Shown: in pieces, positions 9,070 through 17,218 of the stretch
Layout of the letters: every line of letters starts with the position of its first letter
Numbering within the stretch: position 1 is the stretch's first letter
Assembly (NCBI GenBank): GCA_002239045.1
Contig: MPNN01000003.1
Location: forward strand, 186,001-250,000
DNA from: SAR202 cluster bacterium bin127
GTDB lineage: Bacteria > Chloroflexota > Dehalococcoidia > Lucifugimonadales > Lucifugimonadaceae
Length of the DNA stretch: 64,000 bases
Direction of reading: 5' to 3'
Program-made: the position numbers and the translations under genes
The notes under the pieces: model-generated
Database searches by the model: none
What the model was told of the DNA's origin: nothing
The model's input: only the letters and a program-made list of their open reading frames with translations

Positions 9070-9149
9070 CCAGCGTCCCTATTGATCGATAGCCTTCTTG
9101 AACCTACTGTAATTGACCATCGGATTTTGCGTCGGGTTTCAGCACCGTG

Positions 9150-9178
9150 TTGACATGACCAGACGATTGGTCTACATT
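9150..9178 (+). promoter_or_regulatory. Sigma-70-like promoter with a palindrome in its spacer (antisense orientation)
   Basis: TTGACA at 9150-9155 is followed after exactly 17 nt by TACATT (four of six consensus positions). The spacer contains a perfect inverted repeat, GACCA-N6-TGGTC (9157-9172), placed where a repressor would block polymerase. Transcription would run rightward, antisense to the dehydrogenase gene ending at 9192. The palindrome could alternatively serve the PIN operon that starts at 9069 on the other strand. Chance occurrence cannot be excluded. Confidence 0.4.
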
Positions 9179-9191
9179 CATCGGTGTTCGT

Positions 9192-10166
9192 TTAGTACCC
9201 CTCCACCTTGTCGCATTCGTAGATGAAGGGATCTCCGGCGATAAATCGTCGCAGATTCTCCTTGAACACCTCCCGGCGGCCTAAGTACATGTCCGGCACC
9301 AGCGCCGATGCGTGTGGCGAAAAGATCACGTTCGGCGTGTCCCATAGAGGGCTATCGGCGTCGGGAGGTTCTGGCTCCATCGCGTCCAAACCGGCACCGG
9401 CCAACTCACCATACCGAATCGCTTTGCACATAGCGTTTTCGTCGACGATGCCGCCTCGGGAAATCACGATAATGTGAGCGGTCGGCTTCATCAGCGCGAT
9501 GCGGCGGTAGTCGATGGATTTCATCGTCTCATTAGTGTAGGGGCAGGCGACGACGAACCAGTCGGACATGGCGATGAGGTCGTCGAGTTTCTCTAAGCCC
9601 CAGACCTCTTCGGCGTGTTCGGACGGCCTAGGGTCTTTGTCAACGGCGAACACCTTCATGTCGAAACCCGAAGCTCGTTTGGCGACACGGCGACCGATGT
9701 TCCCGAACCCGTAGATGCCGAGGGTTGCGCCTTCGAGTTCGATCTGACGCCATGCGTAGGTTTCGGGTCTCCACTCGCGAGCCAATTGTTGGGGAAGCAT
9801 CTCGTTTAGGCGTTGCGCGAGCGAGGTGATGAGGGCGAAGACGTGCGTGGCCATCGGGCTGACGTGGGAGTCGCGGGAGTTTGTGACGGGGATATCGGAT
9901 TCGACGAGTTCGGGGATCTTCATGATGCCGTCGATGCCAGTCCCAGCGCAGTGTATCCACTTGAGATTCTTGGCGGCGAGGAATACTTTGCGGGTTGGCC
10001 ATCCGCAGTAGGCGTCGGCGTTATCGATGGCGATGAGCTGGTCTTCCTCGGTTTCGCACCAGACGAAGTTGACATCGGGGAATGTTGCTTCGAGGTCGCG
10101 GATGACGGCGTCGTCGGCTTCGCCGGGGGCTACGCCGCCGGGCATGGGGGTCATTACTACTTTCAC
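9192..10166 (-). CDS. D-2-hydroxyacid dehydrogenase (NAD-binding)
   Basis: The 324-aa protein has the family Rossmann motif GIYGFGNIGRR at about residues 149-159 with an acidic residue ending beta-2 (FAVDKD). The catalytic set is present: an Arg in ISRGGIVDE, a Glu in LDAMEPEP and a His in SPHASA. Enzymes of this type reduce 2-keto acids or oxidise D-2-hydroxyacids (glycerate, lactate, phosphoglycerate and others). It lacks ACT or other regulatory domains, so it is not a long-form SerA. The substrate is not determinable here. Confidence 0.9.
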   Translation of the reverse strand: MKVVMTPMPGGVAPGEADDAVIRDLEATFPDVNFVWCETEEDQLIAIDNADAYCGWPTRKVFLAAKNLKWIHCAGTGIDGIMKIPELVESDIPVTNSRDSHVSPMATHVFALITSLAQRLNEMLPQQLAREWRPETYAWRQIELEGATLGIYGFGNIGRRVAKRASGFDMKVFAVDKDPRPSEHAEEVWGLEKLDDLIAMSDWFVVACPYTNETMKSIDYRRIALMKPTAHIIVISRGGIVDENAMCKAIRYGELAGAGLDAMEPEPPDADSPLWDTPNVIFSPHASALVPDMYLGRREVFKENLRRFIAGDPFIYECDKVEGY

Positions 10167-10273
10167 GGCGGGGATCCTTGATCACTGACGAGGTGGAAGA
10201 GTTGATACGTAATCTATCAGGTAGAACGATGGACACCCTGTACGGCCGCATTTACGGGATTTCACGGCACGAG

Positions 10274-10312
10274 CCCCCTTTGTCCTTCGGACATTTCCCC
10301 CGCGAGCGGGGG
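10274..10312. repeat. Double-hairpin intergenic repeat, REP-like
   Basis: Two adjacent palindromes lie just 3' of the Tag-like gene: TGTCC-TTC-GGACA (10281-10293) and CCCCCGC-GA-GCGGGGG (10297-10312), introduced by CCCCCTT. The layout resembles palindromic intergenic elements that recur in bacterial genomes. No T-tract follows on either strand, so it is not a classical terminator, though it may stabilise the 3' end of the minus-strand transcript. Only one copy is visible in the window. Confidence 0.65.
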
Positions 10313-10332
10313 CAACCTTGTTGCGCGCTACC

Positions 10333-10806
10333 CTACCGCCGGCGCGATGTGCCCTCTTTGACGCGCATCCACTCATCATGTGGTGGGACTGGTTCGCCGA
10401 TGACGTATAGGAAAAAGTAGCATCCGGTGTCGCCGAGGAACTTGAACTGTTTTTTCAGGTCTTTGACGACGTCGTAGAAGTCGCCGTGGGATCGGAGGTA
10501 ATCGATGAAGCAGCCGTATTCAGCGTCGAGTTCGATGATGCGCTGCGCGTTGTAGACGATGGCGGCGAGCTTGCGTCGGTTTCGGATGACGCGGGTGTCG
10601 TGTGCAAGTTCCTCTAACTCTTCTTCGGTCAAAGCGGCCACTCTTCCGATTTCGAAGCCGTGGAACGCTTCGTTGGTGTCAGGCCATTTTGCGTTGACGA
10701 CTTGCCATGACATGCCGCTCTGGAAGACGGCTTTGGACATGACTTCAAGGTAGTCGTCGAGTGACTTGACTTGGACTTGGGGAGGAGCGCCTTTTTCTTC
10801 GGGCAT
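10333..10806 (-). CDS. DNA-3-methyladenine glycosylase I-like (Tag family, HhH-GPD superfamily)
   Basis: The 157-aa protein contains Tag-type motifs: GMSWQVVNAKWPDTNEAFHGF near 35-55, then DTRVIRNRRKLAAIVYNAQ near 90-108, and FLGDTGCYFFLYVIGE near the C terminus in place of the usual G-[FY]-x-x-[YF] active-site helix. The family excises 3-methyladenine from DNA. It is shorter than E. coli Tag (187 aa) and lacks the N- and C-terminal Cys/His residues that bind zinc, so it belongs to the shorter zinc-free branch. It sits divergently from the thiolase gene. Confidence 0.75.
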   Translation of the reverse strand: MPEEKGAPPQVQVKSLDDYLEVMSKAVFQSGMSWQVVNAKWPDTNEAFHGFEIGRVAALTEEELEELAHDTRVIRNRRKLAAIVYNAQRIIELDAEYGCFIDYLRSHGDFYDVVKDLKKQFKFLGDTGCYFFLYVIGEPVPPHDEWMRVKEGTSRRR

Positions 10807-10938
10807 GGAGTGGAACTTTCGGGCGAGTCAATAGGTATCTGAATTGGCGGTTCAAGTTTACATTTGGCACTGCGCGGGTAAAATGCTTGTTGCACACTGG
10901 CTGTGCATCGGAGTTGCTAACGGAGTTGGATATCGATC

Positions 10939-12102
10939 ATGCCGAACATTAATAGACTGAAAGCGCTTTCTGGACAATCTGCGATTGTAGGTGTTGCCGA
11001 ATCTGATGAGATCGGGAACGTGCCGGACAAGTCGCCGTTGGCGCATCATGCGGAGGCGGCGATCAATGCGTTGGACGACGCGGGGCTTTCGCTTTCGGAT
11101 GTCGATGGGCTGATGACGGCTGGGTGGTCGACGTTGGATGTGGGAGAGTATCTGGGGATACAGCCAAGGTTTACGGACAGCACTTCGGTTGGCGGATCAT
11201 CATTCGTGATTCACATCGCTCATGCGATTGCTGCGATACAGGCCGGGTACTGCGAGGTCGCGTTGATTACGCACGGTCAGGCGGGTCGTAACGATCGTGC
11301 CGGTCTGGGGGCAAATCTTGGGACGCCGCAGAACCAGTATGAGCGTCCGTATGGGATCATTGGTCCGCCGGTTTCTTATGCGATGGCTGCACGGCGTTAC
11401 ATGCATCAGTACGGTGAAGACCGAACGCGGGAGGCCATGGCCAACATCGCGATATCGACTCGCAAGTGGGCCAACATGAACGATAAAGCGTATTTCTACG
11501 ACCGCCCGGCGACGTTCGACGATTACCACGATTCTCGTTGGATCGTGTGGCCGTTCCATCTACTGGACTGCTGTCTGGTGACGGACGCGGGCGCGGCGAT
11601 CGTGGTGACGACAGCCGAAAGGGCTAAGGACTGCGCCAAAGGTGGTGTCGCGATCTTGGGAGCGGCGGAAGGCCATGACCATTCGATGATCTCGCAGATG
11701 CCGGATCTGACGCGGGCCTTTGGCAGGAACACAGGTGAGCAGGCGTTGTCGATGGCCGGGGTTTCACACTCGGATCTGGACCTGATGATGATCTACGATT
11801 CGTTCACCTACACCGTGTTGGTGTCGTTGGAGAACCTCGGGTTCTGTGCGCCTGGTGAAGGTCCGGATTTGGTGGCGAACCAGCGGACGGCGCCGGGCGG
11901 TGATTTTCCGGTAAATACCTCTGGTGGCGGGTTGTCCTACACGCACCCAGGAATGTACGGGATATTCACTGTCGTCGAGGCGGTTCGTCAGCTGCGCGGT
12001 GAGACCGGCGAGCGGCAGTTGGAAAACTGCGACTTGGCGGTGGCGCATGGGACTGGTGGATATCTGTCTTCGACGGGGACGGTGATTTTGGCGCGGGAGT
12101 AG
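10939..12102 (+). CDS. Thiolase-superfamily protein, SCP-x/Ltp2-like
   Basis: The 387-aa protein has the two-domain thiolase architecture. The usual nucleophilic Cys segment is replaced by STSVGGSSF (residues about 72-80), with Ser where Cys is expected. The C-terminal half keeps NTSGGGLSYTHPGMYG and VAHGTGGYLSSTGT. This matches the SCP-x/lipid-transfer-associated thiolase-like branch, some of which are retro-aldolases acting with a DUF35 partner in steroid side-chain catabolism. A DUF35 gene lies 3.5 kb downstream on the same strand. A thiolytic function is unlikely without the Cys; an acyl-CoA aldolase is a reasonable inference. Confidence 0.85.
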   Translation: MPNINRLKALSGQSAIVGVAESDEIGNVPDKSPLAHHAEAAINALDDAGLSLSDVDGLMTAGWSTLDVGEYLGIQPRFTDSTSVGGSSFVIHIAHAIAAIQAGYCEVALITHGQAGRNDRAGLGANLGTPQNQYERPYGIIGPPVSYAMAARRYMHQYGEDRTREAMANIAISTRKWANMNDKAYFYDRPATFDDYHDSRWIVWPFHLLDCCLVTDAGAAIVVTTAERAKDCAKGGVAILGAAEGHDHSMISQMPDLTRAFGRNTGEQALSMAGVSHSDLDLMMIYDSFTYTVLVSLENLGFCAPGEGPDLVANQRTAPGGDFPVNTSGGGLSYTHPGMYGIFTVVEAVRQLRGETGERQLENCDLAVAHGTGGYLSSTGTVILARE

Positions 12103-12215
12103 CGTTACGACGGTTGATGAAACGTCCTAAGCACTGAGCAATCGCCTATCAAAAAACCTGCGTCACGATATTATCCACTCCTTTTCTTCATGAGCAACAT
12201 AGGTAGGCAATTGAT

Positions 12216-13679
12216 ATGGAAGTAACGTTAGCATTATTTGCTTTGCCAGTTGTAGTGCTTTCTTTATGGGTTGTCTTACGAGTAAAGATTTACCGATTGT
12301 TGAATCGGCATCCTGGCGAGTCAATCCTATCGCGACAACCCTCTCGTCTCCGTAAAATCGCCTCCGATGATATCGCGTCGGCGCAGACGGTTATCCTGCT
12401 TGGAGTGCCGATCAATTTGATGGTGTGTGTGTTCATCCTGACGCAATTCGCCTACGGCGACTACGCGTCGGGCGGTCCGGATCAAACCGGTTCATTTGCA
12501 CGTTTCGTCGGCTTCAGCGGTTGGTTGCAGCAACTACCGATGGTAGTGGCGACCCTGGCACATAGTTGTTGGTGGGTCTATCTTCGAAGGCGTGATGTTG
12601 ACCATGCAATTGTTTACGTCATCGCTGTCTGGGTAACGACTCGCGCCGTGTGGTTCCTCTCGCTATGGGTGTTTTCAACCCCGAACGCTGAGTTCCTTGG
12701 CGTCTTGAGCGGTTACGTGGTCGGCATCCCTTGGGCGGTGATCGCAGCAGCGGTGGCGATCGCGGTTTCAGCCGTATCGACAAAGATGGCGATCTCGGGA
12801 CGTTCAGCATCGCGAATATGGTGCTTGTTGATGCTTACGACCCCGTTCGTATCGTTGTCATTCGTGTGGGACGTAACTTACGTCGGGGCCGCCTTGCCAG
12901 TCGACCTGTTCTTTTCGATGTCCGCTTTTGCGTTCATTGCCGCCATCGAGAACTCGCGCGTCGTCCACTTCTACAAGTCTCCATGGTTGTTTCCGGAGCG
13001 CACGAAGGGCAAGTTTCTCGATCGTATGCAGCACAACGCCATCCCTCTGCTAACGGCGGTGGCTCTCATCATCGCGGTGACGTATTTTGCATCTGAGATT
13101 CTAGGTCCGGAAGCCCAGTTTCATGACTCTGAGCGCGGCGTTCAGATCTTGCTGAAACTGATAACAATTGCTGTCACAACTACCGCGATGTACCTGATAG
13201 GCCGAGCAAAGCAAACTCGACATCAAGCGTTGAAATGGGCGATGGTGGTTTGGTTTTACGCGGCAATCATGTGTTCACTGTTTATTGGGCAATACCAACC
13301 AATCTTCATTTACTCGATTATCCCGGTGGTCTTCTCCGTCTTTTTTGCGCTGATAGCGCTCGCGGTCAGCATCGGATTCGAACGCTGGCGGGCCGCGTCC
13401 GCGTTCGGACTAAGCGTCATCTGGCCAGGCCTGCTTTACGCCGTGATGGCATCCGCTCTCGAACTCGGAAACGATCAGTTCATCTTTCGTCTGAACTACT
13501 TAGGCTGGGTCGATCTGTCGATGACCACCGCAATCCTCTTTTTCCTCGTCTACTATGTCCTAGGTCCTGCAGGCATCCTCAATGACAATCCACCGTCGGA
13601 TCCGCGGGGCGAGACCGTCGAAACGGGAACCCGCAATTATGCTGATGCCCCGTCGCGGTGGCGAGCGCCAGCTCCCTGA
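12216..13679 (+). CDS. Polytopic membrane protein of unknown function
   Basis: The 487-aa product is mostly hydrophobic, with about ten to twelve predicted membrane segments. The first spans residues 4-22 and the last ends near residue 455, followed by a polar Pro/Arg-rich tail of about 30 residues. A basic loop (RLLNRHPGESILSRQPSRLRK) follows the first segment. I recognise no transport, histidine-kinase or enzyme motif. It lies 28 nt upstream of the DUF2157 gene on the same strand and could belong to the same membrane-sensing group. No function is proposed. Confidence 0.75.
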   Translation: MEVTLALFALPVVVLSLWVVLRVKIYRLLNRHPGESILSRQPSRLRKIASDDIASAQTVILLGVPINLMVCVFILTQFAYGDYASGGPDQTGSFARFVGFSGWLQQLPMVVATLAHSCWWVYLRRRDVDHAIVYVIAVWVTTRAVWFLSLWVFSTPNAEFLGVLSGYVVGIPWAVIAAAVAIAVSAVSTKMAISGRSASRIWCLLMLTTPFVSLSFVWDVTYVGAALPVDLFFSMSAFAFIAAIENSRVVHFYKSPWLFPERTKGKFLDRMQHNAIPLLTAVALIIAVTYFASEILGPEAQFHDSERGVQILLKLITIAVTTTAMYLIGRAKQTRHQALKWAMVVWFYAAIMCSLFIGQYQPIFIYSIIPVVFSVFFALIALAVSIGFERWRAASAFGLSVIWPGLLYAVMASALELGNDQFIFRLNYLGWVDLSMTTAILFFLVYYVLGPAGILNDNPPSDPRGETVETGTRNYADAPSRWRAPAP

Positions 13680-13707
13680 CGTTGCCGGCCGCGCGTAGAA
13701 TATCGGT

Positions 13708-14985
13708 ATGGCGACAATGGATGAACGCGAGAGTGGAGCGCCAGTCAGCGACACAACTAAGTTCGCGATGCGAATGCGAGGGGAGATCGAGGTTTGGCGT
13801 GCCGAGGGTTTGATCTCCTCGGAGTTGGCGGAGACTCTGGCCAACCGATATCAGACCACGGAAGTGCATCGTCGCGCGTTTGGTTTGAGCCGGTTTTCGA
13901 GCATCATCGCCATTTTCGGCACGGTGCTTGTGGGGCTCGGTGTTATCGGGTTGGTGGCGGTGAATTGGGACGGGTTATCTGGCTTCGCGAAGATGGGTCT
14001 GTTGATAGGCTTCACTACTGCTTCATACATTGTCGGTTGGTCGCTGGCATATCGGTTTGAATTTCCACGCACCGGTATCGCGATCATTCTGCTCGGCGCG
14101 ATTTTGTTCGGCGCGTCGATACACTTGATTGCGCAGTCGTTCAACGTAGAGGTGAATCACCCGAACCTGGTTATCGCGTGGTTCGTCGGGGTTATTCCGC
14201 TCGCTTACATCACTCGGTCGAAAGCGGTATTGGTTCTATCGATGATCTTGCTGCTCAGCGGACTTGGGTTCCGGTCGCAAGAGTGGACGACAACCGGATT
14301 CGATGACGGCGCGATTTTGTTTTGGGGACTGATAGCGTACATGTTGGTGGGTGGTGCCCTGTTCGCGATTGGCAGGTTGCACGCGCGACTGACGGAGTAT
14401 CAGCATTTTGCGCGGGTGTATGAAATATGGGGATTTGTGATCGCCGGGATCGCGACTTACATCCTCGGGTCGATGTTCCTGTGGTCGGAGCTGGAGTACT
14501 CGGACTTCCCAACATTAACTCTCGAGTATTGGGCGACCATAGCGTTCTCCGTTGCAGTTTCAGGGGTGGTCACGTACGTCGGATACAGGTGGGATGCGAC
14601 AGACACCGTAGTATCTGCTCGCTGGAGATGGGAGGTCAGCGGCGTGTTGGCGATATTCGGTATCGCGTTGTTGACGCTCGTTGGGCTGTTTGCATCGGTC
14701 TCGTGGTTCTGGTTGCCTTTCAATGCCGTCATCATCGCTGCCGTGGTTGCAATGGTTAACGCGGGCATCCGGTTCAACCGCAACTACTTGGTGAACATCG
14801 CGTTCGTACTTTTCAGCATCACTGTCATCTCACGCTACTTCGAGATCGGGATTGAGTTGGGGTTGCTGCATCAGGCGATGGCGTACATCGTTGCAGGTGT
14901 GTTGTTGATCGCGATGGGATTGGGGCTGGAGAGGGTGCGTCGGCGGATTATCGGGGATATTCGGAACCGGTCGACTGTTTCATGA
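13708..14985 (+). CDS. DUF2157 domain-containing membrane protein
   Basis: The 425-aa product starts with a soluble helix pair (EIEVWRAEGLISSELAETLANRY), the typical DUF2157 N terminus. It is followed by about eleven hydrophobic segments, with WDGLSGFAKMGLLI and AQSFNVEVNHPNLVIAWFVGVIPLAYITRS regions characteristic of the family. Its stop overlaps the start of the next gene by 4 nt. DUF2157 proteins commonly co-occur with DUF4401 and GDYXXLXY proteins; their function is unknown, with an envelope role suspected. Confidence 0.88.
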   Translation: MATMDERESGAPVSDTTKFAMRMRGEIEVWRAEGLISSELAETLANRYQTTEVHRRAFGLSRFSSIIAIFGTVLVGLGVIGLVAVNWDGLSGFAKMGLLIGFTTASYIVGWSLAYRFEFPRTGIAIILLGAILFGASIHLIAQSFNVEVNHPNLVIAWFVGVIPLAYITRSKAVLVLSMILLLSGLGFRSQEWTTTGFDDGAILFWGLIAYMLVGGALFAIGRLHARLTEYQHFARVYEIWGFVIAGIATYILGSMFLWSELEYSDFPTLTLEYWATIAFSVAVSGVVTYVGYRWDATDTVVSARWRWEVSGVLAIFGIALLTLVGLFASVSWFWLPFNAVIIAAVVAMVNAGIRFNRNYLVNIAFVLFSITVISRYFEIGIELGLLHQAMAYIVAGVLLIAMGLGLERVRRRIIGDIRNRSTVS

Positions 14986-15488
14986 CGAACACGGCGACAA
15001 GATTGTTTTTCGCGGTTGTCGCGTTACAGATGGCCGGCTTGGTGGTGTTCGCTGCCGTGAAGCAGTATGCAGTTGCCACTGGAACTGAGGTGATTCTGCA
15101 AGGCGCGCCTGTGGATCCCCGGTCGCTGATGCAGGGCGACTATGCGATTCTAGACTACGAGATTGCGGTTGTTCCTGAGGACATGAAGACCGAATTCGCG
15201 GTTGGAGACGATGTGATCGTGGTTTTGATCAAAAAGGATGAGGTCTGGGAGGCAATCCGGTATCTGAACGATGACCGAGTGCCGAAGGGGAACGGTGAGG
15301 TTTTCGTTCGCGGTCGAATGCAGTCGAACGGCAGGATCGATTTTGGGATCGGGACGTATTTCGTGCCGGAGGGAACCGGGTGGGAAATAGAACGGGCACA
15401 GGATTTGAAGATTCGAGTTTCGGTTAACGATGACGGGGATGCGACGGTGACGGGGGTAATTGTTGACGGAGAGGATTTTTCGCCGTAA
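14982..15488 (+). CDS. GDYXXLXY domain-containing protein
   Basis: The 168-aa product has an N-terminal membrane anchor (residues about 8-26) and then DPRSLMQGDYAILDYEIA, containing the defining GDYxxLxY motif. The remainder is a beta-rich extracytoplasmic domain (FVRGRM, DFGIGTYFVPEG) with an FVPEG motif typical of the family. Its ATG overlaps the DUF2157 stop (ATGA), so the two are translationally coupled. The combination is conserved widely but uncharacterised. Confidence 0.9.
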   Translation: MTNTATRLFFAVVALQMAGLVVFAAVKQYAVATGTEVILQGAPVDPRSLMQGDYAILDYEIAVVPEDMKTEFAVGDDVIVVLIKKDEVWEAIRYLNDDRVPKGNGEVFVRGRMQSNGRIDFGIGTYFVPEGTGWEIERAQDLKIRVSVNDDGDATVTGVIVDGEDFSP

Positions 15489-15595
15489 CGTCGCGGACGT
15501 ATGTTGCTGGTCGGCAAACCGACGCACTGCGCGGTTACAATCTACTCACGGTTTGAAACCCTTAAACGCAATCATCTCCGCGAAGGAAATACACG

Positions 15596-16015
15596 ATGAC
15601 GACTGATGCGCCTTCACGACCGGAACCGGTATCGCAGCCAGAATCTGACCGCTATTGGGAAGGTGCTCGGAACGGAGAGCTTTGGTTGCAACGGGACAAG
15701 GCTACGGGCGAATACCAGTTCTACCCGCGGGCGTTCAGTTTGGCAACGCCAGGCGGCGAGTTGGAGTGGGTGAAAGCGTCAGGAAATGCAACGTTGCACA
15801 CCTTCGGCATTGTCCACATCCCACCACATCCTGGGTTCATGGGTGAAGTGCCATATGTCGCGGCGATTGTGGAGTTGGAAGAGGGACCGAAGATGGCGGC
15901 GAACATCGTGGGGGTGGATCCTGAGCCGGAAAATTTCAGCATCGGAATGGCGTTGAAAGTGGTTTTCACGAAGATCAGCGACGACTACACGCTACCGAAC
16001 TTCACGCCGGCTTGA
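15596..16015 (+). CDS. DUF35 OB-fold protein (thiolase partner type)
   Basis: The 139-aa product has the family layout: an N-terminal helix (SDRYWEGARNGELWLQRD), a short linker where a zinc ribbon normally lies, YPRAFS, then an OB-fold with ASGNATLHTFGIVH, VAAIVELEEGPKMAANIVG and IGMALKVVF. The four Cys of the rubredoxin-like ribbon are absent, so it probably binds no zinc. DUF35 proteins bind acyl-CoA and partner with thiolase-like subunits. The natural partner would be the thiolase at 10939, now separated by three membrane genes. Confidence 0.88.
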   Translation: MTTDAPSRPEPVSQPESDRYWEGARNGELWLQRDKATGEYQFYPRAFSLATPGGELEWVKASGNATLHTFGIVHIPPHPGFMGEVPYVAAIVELEEGPKMAANIVGVDPEPENFSIGMALKVVFTKISDDYTLPNFTPA

Positions 16016-16070
16016 ACCCCTTTCGGGGATGACGGCTCCCACATCCTTCTAATCCGTCACCATGCCCCTC

Positions 16071-16097
16071 TGGATTCCGGATTCCGCTGGAATGACG
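16071..16097. repeat. Short palindromic intergenic element
   Basis: The segment reads TGGATTCCGGATTCCGCTGG followed by AATGACG. Its TTCC and GGAA halves form an imperfect hairpin, and the ending GGAATGACG resembles a class of mobile palindromic repeats seen across many bacterial genomes. It lies in the 199-nt gap between the DUF35 gene and argF. A genome-wide copy count is needed to confirm it as a repeat. Confidence 0.45.
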
Positions 16098-16214
16098 TAG
16101 CGTTTACGACTTTCGGGTTCGATCCCGGTTTTTTGGTCGAGGCTTCGCGTGTTGCACAATTTAGGTATTGTTGCGCGGCTTTTGGTTTGCTGTGCGTGAT
16201 GTGAGGGCATCGAC

Positions 16215-17132
16215 ATGAACAGGCACTTCTTAAGGTTCAAAGACCTCCCGCCGGCGGAGATATCTCCGTTGCTGTACCGGGCGATCGAGCTCAAGAACGG
16301 TGCGGATAGTCGAGCGTTGGAGGGGATGGCGGTGGCGTTGTTGTTCGAAAAGCCGTCGCTGCGGACGAAGTTGTCGTTTTGGATCGGTGCGGAAAAGCTT
16401 GGCGCTAAACCGGTGTACTTTTCGCCGGAGGAGGTCGGGCTTGGCCAGCGCGAACCGGTTTCTGATGTCGCGAAGGTGATCGCGAGCATGGCAAACATGG
16501 CTGTGGTTCGCACGTTCGCACAATCCACGCTGGATGAGTTCGGTGAAAACAGCGATGTTCCGGTGATCAACGCGTTGACGGATGGAGAGCATCCCTGTCA
16601 AGCGCTGGCCGATGTAATGACGATGTTGGAGATTCGTGGCTATCTTGACGATGTGCGCGTCGCGTTTATCGGCGATGGCAACAACGTTGCCGCGAGTCTC
16701 GCGTATGCGGTGGCCGGGTTGGGTGGTGACATTTTGATAGCATCGCCGAACGGCTATGAACTGCCGTACGGCTTGCGCTCTGATGTCGGAGGCTACACGT
16801 CAGATGTCGCCAAGATGGGTAGTGTGATTCAGATGCGTGACCCGGTTGAAGCTACCAGAAATGCAGATTTCGTCTACACCGATGTATGGACGAGCATGGG
16901 TCAAGAAGCTGAGACGGCGCAGCGTTTGAAGGATTTCCGGGGTTACCAGGTGAATCCTGAACTGATGGAGTACGCAAAGCCACAGGCTCGCTTCATGCAC
17001 GACATGCCGGCCCATCCTGGCGAGGAAGTCTCTGAAGATATGCTGTCGCATCCATCGTCGGTTGTTTATCAGCAGGCCGAGAACCGGATGTGGGCACAGA
17101 TGGCGTTAATGGAGCACATCGTCCGGAATTAA
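16215..17132 (+). CDS. argF: Ornithine carbamoyltransferase
   Basis: The 305-aa protein has the transcarbamylase fold: the carbamoyl-phosphate loop reads KPSLRTKLSF (an SLRT variant of STRT), then VVRTFAQSTLDEF, a perfect DGEHPCQALADVMTM, and DVWTSMGQE, which distinguishes OTC from ATCase. The C-terminal ornithine site usually reads HCLP; here it is HDMPAHPGEEV, so Asp replaces the conserved Cys. The enzyme forms citrulline from ornithine in arginine synthesis. No other arg gene is adjacent. OTC is the best call; a variant carbamoyltransferase using a modified ornithine is possible. Confidence 0.85.
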   Translation: MNRHFLRFKDLPPAEISPLLYRAIELKNGADSRALEGMAVALLFEKPSLRTKLSFWIGAEKLGAKPVYFSPEEVGLGQREPVSDVAKVIASMANMAVVRTFAQSTLDEFGENSDVPVINALTDGEHPCQALADVMTMLEIRGYLDDVRVAFIGDGNNVAASLAYAVAGLGGDILIASPNGYELPYGLRSDVGGYTSDVAKMGSVIQMRDPVEATRNADFVYTDVWTSMGQEAETAQRLKDFRGYQVNPELMEYAKPQARFMHDMPAHPGEEVSEDMLSHPSSVVYQQAENRMWAQMALMEHIVRN

Positions 17133-17145
17133 CAGCGTGCCCTAA

Positions 17146-17197
17146 CCCTCTCCCAGAAGGAGAAGGGACTATTGGAATCCCTTCCATTGGGAGAGGG
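17146..17197. repeat. Inverted repeat between argF and der
   Basis: CCCTCTCCCA (17146-17155) pairs perfectly with TGGGAGAGGG (17188-17197), and an inner arm GAAGGGA (17162-17168) pairs with TCCCTTC (17178-17184) around a 9-nt loop. The element closely resembles palindromic CCCTCTCCC repeats dispersed in many genomes. It begins 14 nt after the argF stop and ends 21 nt before the der start. It may act as a weak terminator or simply be a REP/MITE-type insertion; no T-tract follows. Confidence 0.7.
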
Positions 17198-17218
17198 GAC
17201 AATGCAACAACAAACACG

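Noticed and set aside
10274..10312. Rho-independent terminator for the Tag-like gene
   Set aside because: Two strong stems but no T-tract on either strand; classed as a repeat instead.
16110..16140. GGGTTCGATCCCGG resembles a tRNA T-arm
   Set aside because: No D-arm, anticodon stem or acceptor stem can be built from the surrounding 80 nt.
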